Below are positions 1-10,113 of a stretch of 64,000 bases of DNA, in pieces. Every line of letters starts with the position of its first letter. The first letter of the stretch is position 1. The translations under genes were made by a program, and so were the position numbers. The notes beneath the pieces are model-generated. The model did no database searches. It saw only the letters and a list, made by a program, of their open reading frames with translations, and was not told the origin of the DNA. Source of the stretch: Desulfobacteraceae bacterium (GTDB lineage Bacteria > Desulfobacterota > Desulfobacteria > Desulfobacterales > Desulfobacteraceae); contig JADGFI010000009.1 of assembly GCA_016743945.1 (NCBI GenBank), forward strand, positions 124,001 to 188,000, read 5' to 3'.

Positions 1-1230
1 GGTTTTATTTTCGGATTTCTGAAACCTTTAATCACAGCCAATTTTTTCAATCTAACAGCCCTAGATCTGCTGCTCCACCTGAGGCGGTTTCTGGGAATCA
101 TTCTTCTTGGCGGCGGGATGACCTGCCTGGTCCTTTTTTTTATTCTGGAAAATGCCTGGCGTCCCCACATCCCAAAGTTTTTTCCCGAAGGCCATTTAAA
201 CCGGGTTAAACATAATTTTAAAATCAGTATCAAAAAACGGTTTATAGTGGCAACCATGGGAAGTGTTTTAATTCCGCTGCCGATCATGGTGACCACAGTT
301 TTAAATATTCAGCAGCTCCACCTGGCCGATGCGCTGACCCGGAGCCGGCTGATCTCTTCCCTTTATTGGGAACTGTTGTTTATTTCCCTGAATTCGGTGG
401 CCATTACATTGATCCTGGCCTATTTTTTATCAAAAAGTATCTCAACACCCCTGTTGCAGATCAAAAAAACCATCAAGGCCGTGGAAAATAATAATCTTGA
501 TACAAGGATAGCAATCATGTCCAATGATGAGCTGGGTGATGTGTCCCAGGAAATAAATGCCATGATTGCACGCCAGGATGAAAACAGTCGGGTAAAAGAT
601 TGCCTTTGCAGATACATGGGTAAAGAGATCCGGGATAAAATCATGTCGGGCAGCCCCACCATGGAAGGCGAAATGAAGCGGGTTACACTGCTCTTTGCCG
701 ATCTGAGAAACTTTACAGGACTAGTAGAAAAAAATCATCCCAGGCAGGTGGTAAAAATTTTAAACCAATATCTTAATGAAATGACCCTGGCTGTAAAGAA
801 ACACAATGGGCTTGTTCTCCAGTACGTGGGGGATGAAATTGAGGCTGTTTTCGGAATGCCTGACGGGTATGAGGATCATCCGGAAATGGCGGTGCAGGCT
901 GCCCTGGAAATGAGAACCCGACTGGCATTGCTAAATAAAACCCTTGAAAAACAAGGTTTTGGACCACTGGGCCACGGCATTGGAATCCATACCGGAGCCG
1001 TGCTCGCCGGTAATATCGGCAGCAAGGAAAGAATGTCCTATGCCCTGGTGGGAGATACGGTGAATACAGCTTCCCGCCTGGAAGGGCTGACAAAAACACA
1101 TGATTCCGATATTATTATAAGCCAGACCACCCATAGTCTATTAACAGGCTCCTATGTCACAAAACAGCTTGGGCCTGTCAGGGTAAAGGGCAAGGATGAC
1201 GACTTGATTGTTTATACCCTTTTGTCCTAA
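1..1230 (+). CDS. Class III adenylate/guanylate cyclase with HAMP domain (5' end outside window)
   Basis: The frame is open from base 1, so the protein starts before the window; about 409 residues are visible. Order: hydrophobic segments, a transmembrane helix ending at LILAYFLSKSIS, a HAMP linker (STPLLQIKKTI to INAMIARQ), then a class III cyclase domain. The cyclase has both metal-binding aspartate motifs (FADLRNFTG and YVGDEIEAVFG) and the GDTVNTASRLEGLTK segment. Such enzymes make cyclic AMP or GMP at the inner membrane in response to a periplasmic or membrane signal. Which nucleotide is used cannot be read from the sequence. The sensory N-terminus is not visible. An ATG at 118 exists but lies inside the membrane part and has no clear ribosome site. 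Confidence 0.9.
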   Translation, partial: GFIFGFLKPLITANFFNLTALDLLLHLRRFLGIILLGGGMTCLVLFFILENAWRPHIPKFFPEGHLNRVKHNFKISIKKRFIVATMGSVLIPLPIMVTTVLNIQQLHLADALTRSRLISSLYWELLFISLNSVAITLILAYFLSKSISTPLLQIKKTIKAVENNNLDTRIAIMSNDELGDVSQEINAMIARQDENSRVKDCLCRYMGKEIRDKIMSGSPTMEGEMKRVTLLFADLRNFTGLVEKNHPRQVVKILNQYLNEMTLAVKKHNGLVLQYVGDEIEAVFGMPDGYEDHPEMAVQAALEMRTRLALLNKTLEKQGFGPLGHGIGIHTGAVLAGNIGSKERMSYALVGDTVNTASRLEGLTKTHDSDIIISQTTHSLLTGSYVTKQLGPVRVKGKDDDLIVYTLLS

Positions 1231-1320
1231 ATAACTGGTAATTTTGAAGTGAACCCTTAAGCTCAGGATTGGGTTTGAAAAAAACATGGGGATCTGGTGA
1301 GTACTTGCAGTTGAACCCAT

Positions 1321-1360
1321 AAAAAACCCCCGCCGGAAATTAATCCGACGGGGATTTTTA
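1321..1360. terminator. Bidirectional intrinsic terminator
   Basis: The arms CCCCGCCGGA and TCCGACGGGG (one mismatch) enclose a short loop. An A-run lies at 1321-1326 and a T-run at 1355-1359, so it has a U-tract on both strands. It sits between the convergent cyclase and porin genes. Confidence 0.85.
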
Positions 1361-1392
1361 AAACTCAGATGGTATAAATAACTAAAGTTCGA

Positions 1393-2436
1393 TTAAAAGT
1401 TAATCTGCCATTTGACGCCGTAGTAAAGGACTTCGTCCTCTCCAGTCTGTTTGTAATCAATTGAACCGATTTCAGGAACAATGATGACACCGGGAGCCAG
1501 AGTGGTGGGAACCTGTACATAGTAGGAAACAACATCATTATCCAGGTCAGCGTCATCAACTGTATTCTCAACATAACCTAGACCGGCTTCCAAGGCAAAC
1601 ATGTCATTTATTTTGTAGGATGCAACAAGGGCATAACCAACGGAATCAACGTCAGTTACGTTGGTGCCGTCATACAGTGCATAACCTTTTCCGTCATCAT
1701 CGCCGGTTACATCTGTTTTGGCAATATTGCCAACATTGGTTCCGGCAAAAACACTAGTTTTCAGGGAGGCTGCGCCAAAGGTGATGCCAGCGGAACCGGC
1801 AACCATGAAAGAGTCCACATCCTGGGAATTGGTGGTTCCGATTTCAAAAGAATTGTAAGCACCGGAAACAGCAGCAAACCAATTGTCCATTGATAGTCTG
1901 TATTTAGCCTGAATGGCGGGGATTGAAACCTCAACACCTGTATCTACAAGACCTGCGGCTGTGTAATAGTTTGTATCAGGTTTAACCAGGGCAATCTGGA
2001 GGCCGCCGAACTGGAGTCTCAACTGAGCAACACGGGGGGTATAGTTTTCACCCCATCCGCCAAGTCCGTTATCAGCAGCATAGACTTGATTTGAAACACC
2101 CAGCCATACCGGAGTATTCGTCTGACCAACCAGGAGGCTGCCCGGGCCAAAGTTCCACACACCGTAAAGATGACGGACATTTGCATTTCCATTGTTTGCA
2201 CCATATTCGAAATGACCGCTCAATTCATCATTTACTATTACTCTTGCGCCGATACGGGCATTTGACTGAAGGCCATGTGCAAGGTTTGTGGTGTCAGGAC
2301 CTGCAGCTTTGTCAATATCAGTTACAAATGTTGAAACACGGGCAGAACCATAGAAGTTCCAGTCAGATGCAACAGCCGACATTGCAAATGCAGCGACCAT
2401 TGTCAAAGCAATGGCCATAATTCTAATATTTTTCAT
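1393..2436 (-). CDS. Outer-membrane porin-like beta-barrel protein
   Basis: 347 residues with a Sec signal peptide (MKNIRIMAIALTMVAAFAMSAVA, cleavage before SDWNFYG). The mature part has alternating beta-strand patterns with Asn/Gly-rich turns and ends in an aromatic residue (WQINF), the usual C-terminal signal for outer-membrane barrel insertion. This resembles trimeric porin-like proteins of sulfate-reducing Desulfobacterota. It probably gives passive diffusion across the outer membrane; the substrate is unknown. The ATG follows AAAAAGGAT. A separate promoter is likely, because 148 bases separate it from the exporter genes upstream. Confidence 0.75.
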   Translation of the reverse strand: MKNIRIMAIALTMVAAFAMSAVASDWNFYGSARVSTFVTDIDKAAGPDTTNLAHGLQSNARIGARVIVNDELSGHFEYGANNGNANVRHLYGVWNFGPGSLLVGQTNTPVWLGVSNQVYAADNGLGGWGENYTPRVAQLRLQFGGLQIALVKPDTNYYTAAGLVDTGVEVSIPAIQAKYRLSMDNWFAAVSGAYNSFEIGTTNSQDVDSFMVAGSAGITFGAASLKTSVFAGTNVGNIAKTDVTGDDDGKGYALYDGTNVTDVDSVGYALVASYKINDMFALEAGLGYVENTVDDADLDNDVVSYYVQVPTTLAPGVIIVPEIGSIDYKQTGEDEVLYYGVKWQINF

Positions 2437-2584
2437 TTTGTATCCTTTTTAAATAATAATAGTAATACCATCTGTGAGTTGAACCGATATTTTGTATGAA
2501 AAATTTTATTACTTTTGCCTGTTAAGGCAGTCTTTGATCTATACCCGATAGCTACCCCTAAACTATACAGGGCATTCCAGGTCT

Positions 2585-3856
2585 TTAAAGACTGTATCTA
2601 ACAGCAGTGTATATGTTGTTATTGTTTTCAAACTGGGCAAAAAATGTATGGGGTTCATTTCCAAAAAAAACATTTGCCCCGACTTCCAGAGCGAGCCTGT
2701 CATTGTATTTATAATTGATCTTCGGACGAAGATAAGCGTCTTCATCGCTTGGTGAATAATATGCGGACAAGGCCAGGGTAAGATTCTGGTTCATCATAAG
2801 TTTTGCTAAACTTAATGTTATGACATGCCTTACCCTGTCTTTGGCATTCCCTCTTGTGGAACTGCGTTCATACTCGCCATAGTCCAATAATTGTTCAAGA
2901 TAGTATTGGATGCTGACATTAAAATCTTTTGCCATATCCTGGGTATAACCTAACAGATAACGTGCCTGAGAATTATCCACCAAAGGATTGGAACCGTCCC
3001 TGTCATCTTGGGAGTCATACCAGGCAAATTCCATGTTACCTATGCCGCTTCCAAGCTGACCCCGGATGCTTGCGCCATAAACGTTGAGTTTCGGGAAGAT
3101 GGCCTGGCCCGTCATATTTTGACCTGCGGGTTTTTTCCAGAACCCGAAATATCCGTATAAAGCATATTCATAATTATTAATATTTTTATAGATGCGAACT
3201 GAAATTTCATGATCCTGGAACCAATCATCCGGCCTGTTTGAACCAACCATGGCATCTTGACCCATAATTTTTTGCTCCGAAACATTCCAGTGGGAAATAT
3301 ACTTTCCGGTAATAAACCTGTCCGGATCAAATTGCGGGGTATAGACAATATCCATACTCCCAAGGTCAGTGAATAAACTGCATTTCACAGCATCGGAAGG
3401 GGCCTTTAAATATGGGTCATCCCTGCCGATAAAAAAGGATTGCCAGTCCTTGGGAAAAAGATCGTTTAAAAATACAAGATCCCCTGTTCCCCAGGTCAGA
3501 ACCTGCCTGCCGATTTTACAATCAATAAAATCCGAGGGTCGAAGGAAAACCCAGGCTTCACGGGTATCATATTCTAATTGTTCCGTAATGCCGTCTGCCC
3601 AGGCATCTGCTTTGTACTTAAAATCAAAGATTTCATTATAGGTATAAAGCTCAAGCTGAAGGCGATAGTCCATGACCGAAAAATCTTTTTCATTGGCGTC
3701 ATGGCCGGTGCGAAGGCCGGATCTCACTTCAAAAAAACCGTTTACTTCAAGATTGTTCAGGGTATCTTTTACCAAACCCTCCCGGGCATTCGTACAAAGG
3801 CTACAACACGACAAAACGAATATGAATAATCCGACAAAACCTGAAATTTTTCTCAT
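2585..3856 (-). CDS. Outer-membrane barrel (DUF1302-like), partner of RND exporter
   Basis: 423 residues with an N-terminal hydrophobic secretion segment (VGLFIFVLSCCSLCTNA). The rest is rich in beta strands and ends in a short aromatic-containing strand (IYTAVRYSL). Segments such as REAWVFLRPSDFIDCKIGRQ and WGTGDLVFLNDLFPKDW match the DUF1302/alginate-export-like barrel style. Its start overlaps the stop of the LolA-like gene by four bases (ATGA), which couples translation. With that gene and the RND gene it forms a three-gene envelope system, probably moving a lipid or hydrophobic compound through or to the outer membrane. The family call is from pattern recognition only. Confidence 0.65.
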   Translation of the reverse strand: MRKISGFVGLFIFVLSCCSLCTNAREGLVKDTLNNLEVNGFFEVRSGLRTGHDANEKDFSVMDYRLQLELYTYNEIFDFKYKADAWADGITEQLEYDTREAWVFLRPSDFIDCKIGRQVLTWGTGDLVFLNDLFPKDWQSFFIGRDDPYLKAPSDAVKCSLFTDLGSMDIVYTPQFDPDRFITGKYISHWNVSEQKIMGQDAMVGSNRPDDWFQDHEISVRIYKNINNYEYALYGYFGFWKKPAGQNMTGQAIFPKLNVYGASIRGQLGSGIGNMEFAWYDSQDDRDGSNPLVDNSQARYLLGYTQDMAKDFNVSIQYYLEQLLDYGEYERSSTRGNAKDRVRHVITLSLAKLMMNQNLTLALSAYYSPSDEDAYLRPKINYKYNDRLALEVGANVFFGNEPHTFFAQFENNNNIYTAVRYSL

Positions 3857-4683
3857 CTCATAACATCCCTTGGCGGCTTTCTCAGGTAGCGTTCCGTAAA
3901 AAGGTTATCGCCAATGCCTAAATTATATTTTACTTTGGAAAAAATCATCTCAGTTGTGCTGCCGGTTTCCAGGTTTTTAACCACTGACTTTGTTGTTGTT
4001 GGGTAAACAACCTTCTTACCGTCCTCCATGGCTTTTATATTTTTTATTTCCTCAACCTCCATGAGACGATAAAGGGTGTTGTTTTTTTTATAAAATTCTA
4101 TTTTCACAGGTATAAAGCTAAGTTTGTCAACATGGGCTATAGAATGTTCAAACTCTACGCTTCCCGGATTTTTGGGGATATTTTTTATAATATAATATTT
4201 GTCTGTGCTCTTGATCAGTTCATGGAAATCCTCAAGGATATTTCTGCCTGAAATATCTTCATATAAAAAATCAGACCCCACAAAACTGGTACGTTTATCG
4301 CTTGAGGCGATGCGTTTAACAAGGTCCATGGCGGGCATATAAAGCCACCTGTCATCATCTTTGCCACTGGTATATTTATGAACCATAAAGACCATTTTAC
4401 GGACATCGGCGGGTGCCTGAAAATAGGTAAAATATTTTTGATCTCCATCTTCACCATTGTCCCTGCGAAGGATATTTAATGTCCGGTGCCTTGTGCGGCC
4501 CTGTTTGTCTGTTATCCTAAGATCCACCCGGCCTTTGACGCTTGCTCCCTGGTACAAAGACATATGATTGGCTTTCTCAACAATTTCATCCACACCCGGA
4601 TCGGCACTGGCAGACGGGTTCCCGGCAAATGCAAATCCTGCAATTATGGTAAACATCAGTATAAATAATATTTTTTTCATCAT
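3853..4683 (-). CDS. LolA-like outer-membrane lipoprotein-sorting family protein
   Basis: 276 residues with a signal peptide (KKILFILMFTIIAGFAFAG). The body has the pattern of the LolA-like family that accompanies MMPL/RND exporters: VDEIVEKANHMSLYQG, then RVDLRITDKQGR, DDRWLYMPAMDLVKRI and a FVGSDFLYEDI block. It is predicted to act in the periplasm as a lipid-binding shuttle. It overlaps the RND gene upstream by ATGA and the barrel gene downstream by ATGA. AAGGAACAATC precedes the first of two adjacent ATG codons (4683), so that start was kept. The cargo is unknown. Confidence 0.75.
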   Translation of the reverse strand: MMKKILFILMFTIIAGFAFAGNPSASADPGVDEIVEKANHMSLYQGASVKGRVDLRITDKQGRTRHRTLNILRRDNGEDGDQKYFTYFQAPADVRKMVFMVHKYTSGKDDDRWLYMPAMDLVKRIASSDKRTSFVGSDFLYEDISGRNILEDFHELIKSTDKYYIIKNIPKNPGSVEFEHSIAHVDKLSFIPVKIEFYKKNNTLYRLMEVEEIKNIKAMEDGKKVVYPTTTKSVVKNLETGSTTEMIFSKVKYNLGIGDNLFTERYLRKPPRDVMR

Positions 4684-7349
4684 GATTGTTCCTTTACATC
4701 CCGGGCGAAATCAACACGCCCGGGCGCTGTTTTTTTAAAAAATTGTTTTTCGGCGATTTTAAGAATTGCAGGCAATACCAGGAGGGTAATAATTCCTGAA
4801 AAGGCAAGGATGGCAAAAAGCATGAGTCCGGTTACCTTGTAGGGTACCAATTTGGCAATGGTTAACGGAAGAAACCCGATTGCGATTACCATGACATTAC
4901 GGCTGATGGCCCGGGCCGGCTCCCCAAACATAATGGGCGATACTTTTTCCCATGCCCCCTCCTTTTGGTATGTAATACGGCAGCGCTCCAGAAAGTGAAT
5001 GGAAAAATCCACTGCAATACCGATGGATAAAACGCTTAAAACAGCCACAGGCATATCATAATCCTTACCGATAATTCCGACGATTCCATAGATGCCTGCA
5101 ATGGTGATACTTAAAGGAACCATACACAATAATCCCCATTTTATGGAACGAAACAGGATTGACATCATGATAAAAACGACGATAAAACTCTGCAAAAAAG
5201 ACCCCAGCATCTCCCAGAACATCTTGTTCTGGAAAAAAAGATTAACATAATGCAAACCTGCCCATTCATGGGTCAATTTGGCAGGAGGCGCCTGCCTTAA
5301 AAAATAGGCGTCCACAGCCTTTACAACCGCCTCCATATCCATGCTGTTACCGCTTGTCATCTGCAACATTATATTGGCCTGCTGGAAATCCGGTGTCACC
5401 AGATGCCACAGATCCTGGGGCCGATGGCTCTGCTGGAACTGCATATAGCATTCGGAAATTTTTTGCATCTTATCGGGAATTTGAAAATTTTCCGGCCTGC
5501 CGTCGAGAAGCTCCTGGTTAACCTTGGAAACAACATCACAAACCGAGGTGGCTTTGCCCACCAGCCCGGATTGTTCAAGATATTTCTGAAGGCCTGCCAT
5601 GTATTCCAATACCTCGGGTTGCTTAAAGGTCTTTTGCCTTTCTTTTTCCAAGCCCAGATAATTGTTCAGCTCCTGCCATGCATCATATTCTTTGTCTGTG
5701 GCATTGGTGGCAACCCTGTCAATATATTCCATTGCCGAGGCGAAAAAAGCTTCCAGGGTTGTGCCCTTTTTGACAAAACTTAGAAATTGTTCACCCAGTT
5801 GCTCTGCAAATGCCGGTGCGTTTTCGTAAGTGTCACTGATACTGTCGGCAAATTTAAAAAAATCCGCCTGGATCTTCCCAAGATCATCGCTGCACAACCC
5901 GGTTTTTTTTCCGCTTTCAAGGACCAGGTATGCGGTATAGGTTCCTGCAAAATGCTTGTTCATGGCAATATCCGCCGTACGGATGGGGTGCCCCAGGGCA
6001 AATCTTTTAGAAAAATTATCGTTAATTTTGGTCTGCGAGATCCCCCAAACGGCCAGGACAATAACAATAGCCAGCACACCCATAAGCGGCTTTGCATATT
6101 TATAGGTCAAAAAACCGATACCTTTCAAACTGCGGGTCAGCCAGTTCTCTTTTTCTTTTTCCTGGACGGCAAGCCCGAAGTTTTTCAGCATGCGCTCTGG
6201 TATCAGCATGACATAAGCCGGAATAAACATGATGGTACACAAAAATGCAATCATGATTCCCACGCTCAAAAACCCCCCGAAAATCCGTGCCGGTGGAATT
6301 GAAGTTAGCGTAAGGGAAAGAAAACCCGCCGCAGTTGTTAAGGAGGTGTAAAGCATGGGAACAAATAATGTGTGCATCACCTCACGAATGGATTCTTTTC
6401 GCCCTTTTTCCAAGGTGTAAACATCAAAAAATTCCGAAAGCACATGCACGGAATCCACAATGGCGATTGACATCAAAAAAATTGGAAGCATGGAGCTTAA
6501 GATATGAACATCATACCCCATTCCAATCATTAGCCCCATTGAAACAACAATTGAAATTGTTGCAATTATCATGGGCAGGATGATCAATATCCATTTGCGG
6601 AAAAAAAGCATCAACAAACACAAAACCACCAGCATGGACAAGGGAGATGCAAATTTCATCTCGGTGAACATCTCCACACCCACAGCGCCTTCTGCCACGG
6701 GTAATCCTGTGATATAGTATTTTTCTTTCCCGCCTATTTCTTTAATTTTTTCATTGAGCAGTGTAAAAATTTTATAGCTTAAAAGCTTATCTGTTAAGGG
6801 CAGATATAAACAAAGGGCCTTGCCGTTTTCGGACACCATTCTGCCCGTGAGCAGAGGGTTTGACATGATTTTATTCCCGATTGCCCGGGCTTCTTCCCTT
6901 GAAGATGGAGGCTTTTCCATGAGCCATTCAAATTTAATTGTACCGGGGCTACCCTGACTCATGTGGTCGGTGAGGGAAGGCGCTATCATGTCGACTTCAA
7001 TTACACCTGTATATTTTGCGGGATCTTTTTTGTCCTGCCAGCGAAGCGTCTTTGCAAATTTTGTCAGTTCATAAATATGGCTTAATGTTGTTGGGTTAAA
7101 CACTCCGTCGGGATCATCTTCATTGAGAACACCCACCACCACCATGTCACTGAGATCAAAGTTTATTTTTGTCTGGTTATGAAAAATTCGTACAGGCTCG
7201 GTTTTTTCAAGCATATTTTCAGGGTCTGTATCCACTGTAACCCTGGGAAGAAATGATCCAGCACCAATGGTGACAAGTATCAATAGGAATATGACCATTT
7301 TGTAGTGATTGATCGAATAATCAATCATAGCCTTTTTCAATCTGTTCAT
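4680..7349 (-). CDS. RND/MMPL family exporter
   Basis: 889 residues with the duplicated RND layout. TM1 (about residues 17-36) is followed by a large periplasmic loop, then five helices (about 230-400), a second loop and a second helix bundle near the C-terminus. The helix motifs LMSIAIVDSVHVLSEF and LSIGIAVDFSIHFLERC are typical of MMPL proteins, with the intramembrane aspartates used for proton coupling. It is first in the overlapping trio with the LolA-like and barrel genes, so an inner-membrane pump passing a lipid-like cargo outward is the best reading. A 167-base near-copy of its 5' region lies at 10114-10280. Confidence 0.85.
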   Translation of the reverse strand: MNRLKKAMIDYSINHYKMVIFLLILVTIGAGSFLPRVTVDTDPENMLEKTEPVRIFHNQTKINFDLSDMVVVGVLNEDDPDGVFNPTTLSHIYELTKFAKTLRWQDKKDPAKYTGVIEVDMIAPSLTDHMSQGSPGTIKFEWLMEKPPSSREEARAIGNKIMSNPLLTGRMVSENGKALCLYLPLTDKLLSYKIFTLLNEKIKEIGGKEKYYITGLPVAEGAVGVEMFTEMKFASPLSMLVVLCLLMLFFRKWILIILPMIIATISIVVSMGLMIGMGYDVHILSSMLPIFLMSIAIVDSVHVLSEFFDVYTLEKGRKESIREVMHTLFVPMLYTSLTTAAGFLSLTLTSIPPARIFGGFLSVGIMIAFLCTIMFIPAYVMLIPERMLKNFGLAVQEKEKENWLTRSLKGIGFLTYKYAKPLMGVLAIVIVLAVWGISQTKINDNFSKRFALGHPIRTADIAMNKHFAGTYTAYLVLESGKKTGLCSDDLGKIQADFFKFADSISDTYENAPAFAEQLGEQFLSFVKKGTTLEAFFASAMEYIDRVATNATDKEYDAWQELNNYLGLEKERQKTFKQPEVLEYMAGLQKYLEQSGLVGKATSVCDVVSKVNQELLDGRPENFQIPDKMQKISECYMQFQQSHRPQDLWHLVTPDFQQANIMLQMTSGNSMDMEAVVKAVDAYFLRQAPPAKLTHEWAGLHYVNLFFQNKMFWEMLGSFLQSFIVVFIMMSILFRSIKWGLLCMVPLSITIAGIYGIVGIIGKDYDMPVAVLSVLSIGIAVDFSIHFLERCRITYQKEGAWEKVSPIMFGEPARAISRNVMVIAIGFLPLTIAKLVPYKVTGLMLFAILAFSGIITLLVLPAILKIAEKQFFKKTAPGRVDFARDVKEQS

Positions 7350-7491
7350 TTACTACTCCAATATTATAAGTTTAGGTGAGAATGTTGATGAATCAGATTC
7401 TCATAATTCAACACGCATAACCCATGGTTCAAAACCCATGATTGGAGGCAAGGCTACTCTCTTTTAATTTTGTTTTCTGCTCGTTAAGAAT

Positions 7492-8703
7492 TTATTTATG
7501 CCCTGAAAGCAAAGAAAAATTGTTTTCCCTATTTTTTGAGTGACACACTTTTACCAGAATATAGGGTTGAAATAGCGCTAGGATGATAGCAAAAATAGCG
7601 ACCCGGTCCATTCCAACCAAACATCCCTTATCCGTGGTGACCAACATAGCTGAGGAAAAAAGCGCACCGATTCCGTTACCCCCATGTTGAATGGAAGACA
7701 ACAATGACATAAAAGCTGCTCGTTCATGGGGTTTAGGTAATTTGGATGCCTCTGAAGTGGCAGAGATGTTACGAATACAAACAGTCCCCATAAACATCAC
7801 AAAAATAAGTAATAGCGGCGTCGTGGGTTCATGAATAAATCCGTCAAACAAAAAAACAATTAAAACAACGGTTCCTGCAACATTGGTTGGGATGGGACCG
7901 ATCTTATCGGATAACCGTCCACCCAATTGAATCATCACCAAGCTGAATAGGCCACCGATCATATATAACAATCCGAGAGATTCCCGGGGATACCCCTGAT
8001 TAAATTGAAAAAAGGCCGAGATATTAGGAATAATCAAGAAAGAGGAGACCATGGCCGATGCCATCATAAACAACGCCATCCTGTTATCCCTGTTCTTTAT
8101 CAATGCAAAGAGGGAAACCACCGATTTTTCTTTGGCAGACAAATGCCCCGTCATCGGGGGAGCAATTTTAGCGACCAGCAATACAACCAATATTCCCAGG
8201 ATGGTAATCACATAAAAAGGAGATTGCCAGTTGCCCATTCTCGCAAGTTCCAGTCCAAATGGCACCGCGACAATGGATGATAAAGAGAATGTTCCCATCA
8301 CAATTGCCATGGCCTTTCCCCGACGTTGGGGGGGGACAACATCTGTCACCATTGATAGGGAAATCGCTGCGGCAGGGCCTCCAAAAAAACCGGCCAAGAT
8401 TCTGGCTCCAATCAAAGTGTAAAGGTTCCAGGAAAAGGCAGCACCCAGGGTTGCCAGAGAAAGTCCTGCAACGGCAATTATCGCAACTCTTTTTCTGTCA
8501 AACCGATCGATAAAACCGGCACAGACAATTCCGGAGAAAGCAATCGCCAAGGTATAACACCCACAAATTAAACCGATATCTGTATTTAAGATTGGCAACG
8601 CCTTTGAAATATCCGGGCCTAGAGGCATGACCATCATAAAATCGATGATGTTCACAAACTGAACAAGCGCTGCTATCCAGACAACCTTTTTTTCAATATC
8701 CAT
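7492..8703 (-). CDS. MFS transporter
   Basis: 403 residues from the ATG at 8703, which has GGAGG five bases upstream; an ATG at 8715 has no ribosome site. About 12 transmembrane helices are seen, with the MFS loop motif CAGFIDRFDRKRVAI between helices 2 and 3 and GFFGGPAAAISLSMVTDVVPP near helix 5. It is probably a proton-driven exporter of the drug/sugar type; the substrate cannot be told. It sits between the AraC gene and the RND trio on the same strand, with gaps of about 190 and 140 bases, so it may have its own promoter under the AraC regulator. Confidence 0.85.
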   Translation of the reverse strand: MDIEKKVVWIAALVQFVNIIDFMMVMPLGPDISKALPILNTDIGLICGCYTLAIAFSGIVCAGFIDRFDRKRVAIIAVAGLSLATLGAAFSWNLYTLIGARILAGFFGGPAAAISLSMVTDVVPPQRRGKAMAIVMGTFSLSSIVAVPFGLELARMGNWQSPFYVITILGILVVLLVAKIAPPMTGHLSAKEKSVVSLFALIKNRDNRMALFMMASAMVSSFLIIPNISAFFQFNQGYPRESLGLLYMIGGLFSLVMIQLGGRLSDKIGPIPTNVAGTVVLIVFLFDGFIHEPTTPLLLIFVMFMGTVCIRNISATSEASKLPKPHERAAFMSLLSSIQHGGNGIGALFSSAMLVTTDKGCLVGMDRVAIFAIILALFQPYILVKVCHSKNRENNFSLLSGHK

Positions 8704-8895
8704 CTTTTCCTCCATTCATTTTGATTAAAAATTCCCGATACCGTCGTGACATAAAACTTCAGAAAGTTTATAATAAGGGAAAAAAATGCGCTAACACATC
8801 CCGGTATTCTACTTGCTTTCGCCAGTCAGATAGGAATTACAATTGACTAAAATATGTTTTTTCAGGATAGGGAACGGCAGGTATAAAAAAAATTT

Positions 8896-9834
8896 CTAAG
8901 AAAGGTGTCTAAATCCCCGAAGGTAGGCACTGGGATTTGAACCGTGGTATTTTGTAAATGTTCGTGTGAAATGGCTGGGACTGGAGTACCCCACAAAATA
9001 GGCAATTTCCGTGACGTTCATATCCCCAGTTTCCAGCAGCATACGCGCCTGGTCGAGGCGATGATTCCTAAGATATCCAAACACCGAGGTGCCATATACC
9101 TTGCGGAATCCTCGTGTCAACTTTGTCTCGCTTATCCCTGCGTGCTTGGCAAGTTCAGCCAGAGACCGAGGCGTTTCCATATGCTCCACCAGGAAATCAC
9201 GGGCAAACTCAATCTGTTTTTTTTCCCTTTCCGGTAACGAATCCTTTTTTTCAACTCTTCCACCAAAATGATACGCCATGAGATGGGAGATTAATTCCAA
9301 TGCCTTGCCTTCAAGAAATATTTTTTCCATGGGTCCTGTGTAGGGGCATTGGAAAATTTGCCGGACCGCTACCTGCATGGGAATCGTCATCCTGGAAAAA
9401 CGATAATAGAGGCGATCCTGCTTACATTCAAGGACAAGACGAAACTCTTCAGGTACCAGGCGCAGATACTCTCCGGCAATCTCGACAAGTAGCGACCGAT
9501 GAATCCTGACACAAACAAAACAGATATCGGTATTTGAAAAGCAATCGTGATGCCCTTCAAGCCTTGGAGTCAGCCAGAGAGCGGCAAATAGGGGGGTTAT
9601 TTTCACATCTTCTTTTAACCCGTACAAACGGTTTTGAAATTTTCCGGAAAGGACAAAGACAAATTCGCATACGTCCTGGCTGGAATAAAAATGAAAGCTT
9701 CTCTGTTTGACCAAATGGAAATTACCCATAATAAGTTCCATTCCCGGACGCAGTAAAACAGCTTGTTGCTTGGGGCCGAAAAATCCAGGAAGGTTCATAT
9801 TTGGAAGGATGTAGTGAGGTTGTTGTGGGTGCAT
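8896..9834 (-). CDS. AraC family transcriptional regulator
   Basis: 312 residues. The C-terminal third has both AraC helix-turn-helix motifs: SLAELAKHAGISETKLTRGF and the signature NVTEIAYFVGYSSPSHFTRTF with KYHGSNPSAYL. The N-terminal half is a PchR-like ligand-sensing region. It lies directly upstream of the MFS gene and the exporter trio on the same strand, so these are plausible targets. The ligand is unknown. Confidence 0.88.
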   Translation of the reverse strand: MHPQQPHYILPNMNLPGFFGPKQQAVLLRPGMELIMGNFHLVKQRSFHFYSSQDVCEFVFVLSGKFQNRLYGLKEDVKITPLFAALWLTPRLEGHHDCFSNTDICFVCVRIHRSLLVEIAGEYLRLVPEEFRLVLECKQDRLYYRFSRMTIPMQVAVRQIFQCPYTGPMEKIFLEGKALELISHLMAYHFGGRVEKKDSLPEREKKQIEFARDFLVEHMETPRSLAELAKHAGISETKLTRGFRKVYGTSVFGYLRNHRLDQARMLLETGDMNVTEIAYFVGYSSPSHFTRTFTKYHGSNPSAYLRGFRHLS

Positions 9835-10113
9835 TTTTCTGCCTTTTGAGAGTAAGTATCAGTTGCTTCTGCTTAACTATTCTTCTAATAAAGTTAAGCA
9901 ACCCTAACAATCCCCAGCTCAACTATCAAGCATTAGAATAAAATTACAAACTTTAGTGTTCATTTTTTCCGATCGATTACCATCGATTTTCCTGGCCAAA
10001 TATGAGAAAGATAACCGCATCTTTTTCCAAATCCAAGCCATAGTCAAATACGTTGTAAAATATCAAAATTTAAAAAATCCGGGAAGGAGTCCTGACACTG
10101 TTGAATATATGTT
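9835..10113. other. Intergenic region upstream of AraC gene
   Basis: AT-rich, no convincing reading frame. It must hold the promoter of the AraC gene. I see no clear operator repeat. Confidence 0.4.
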
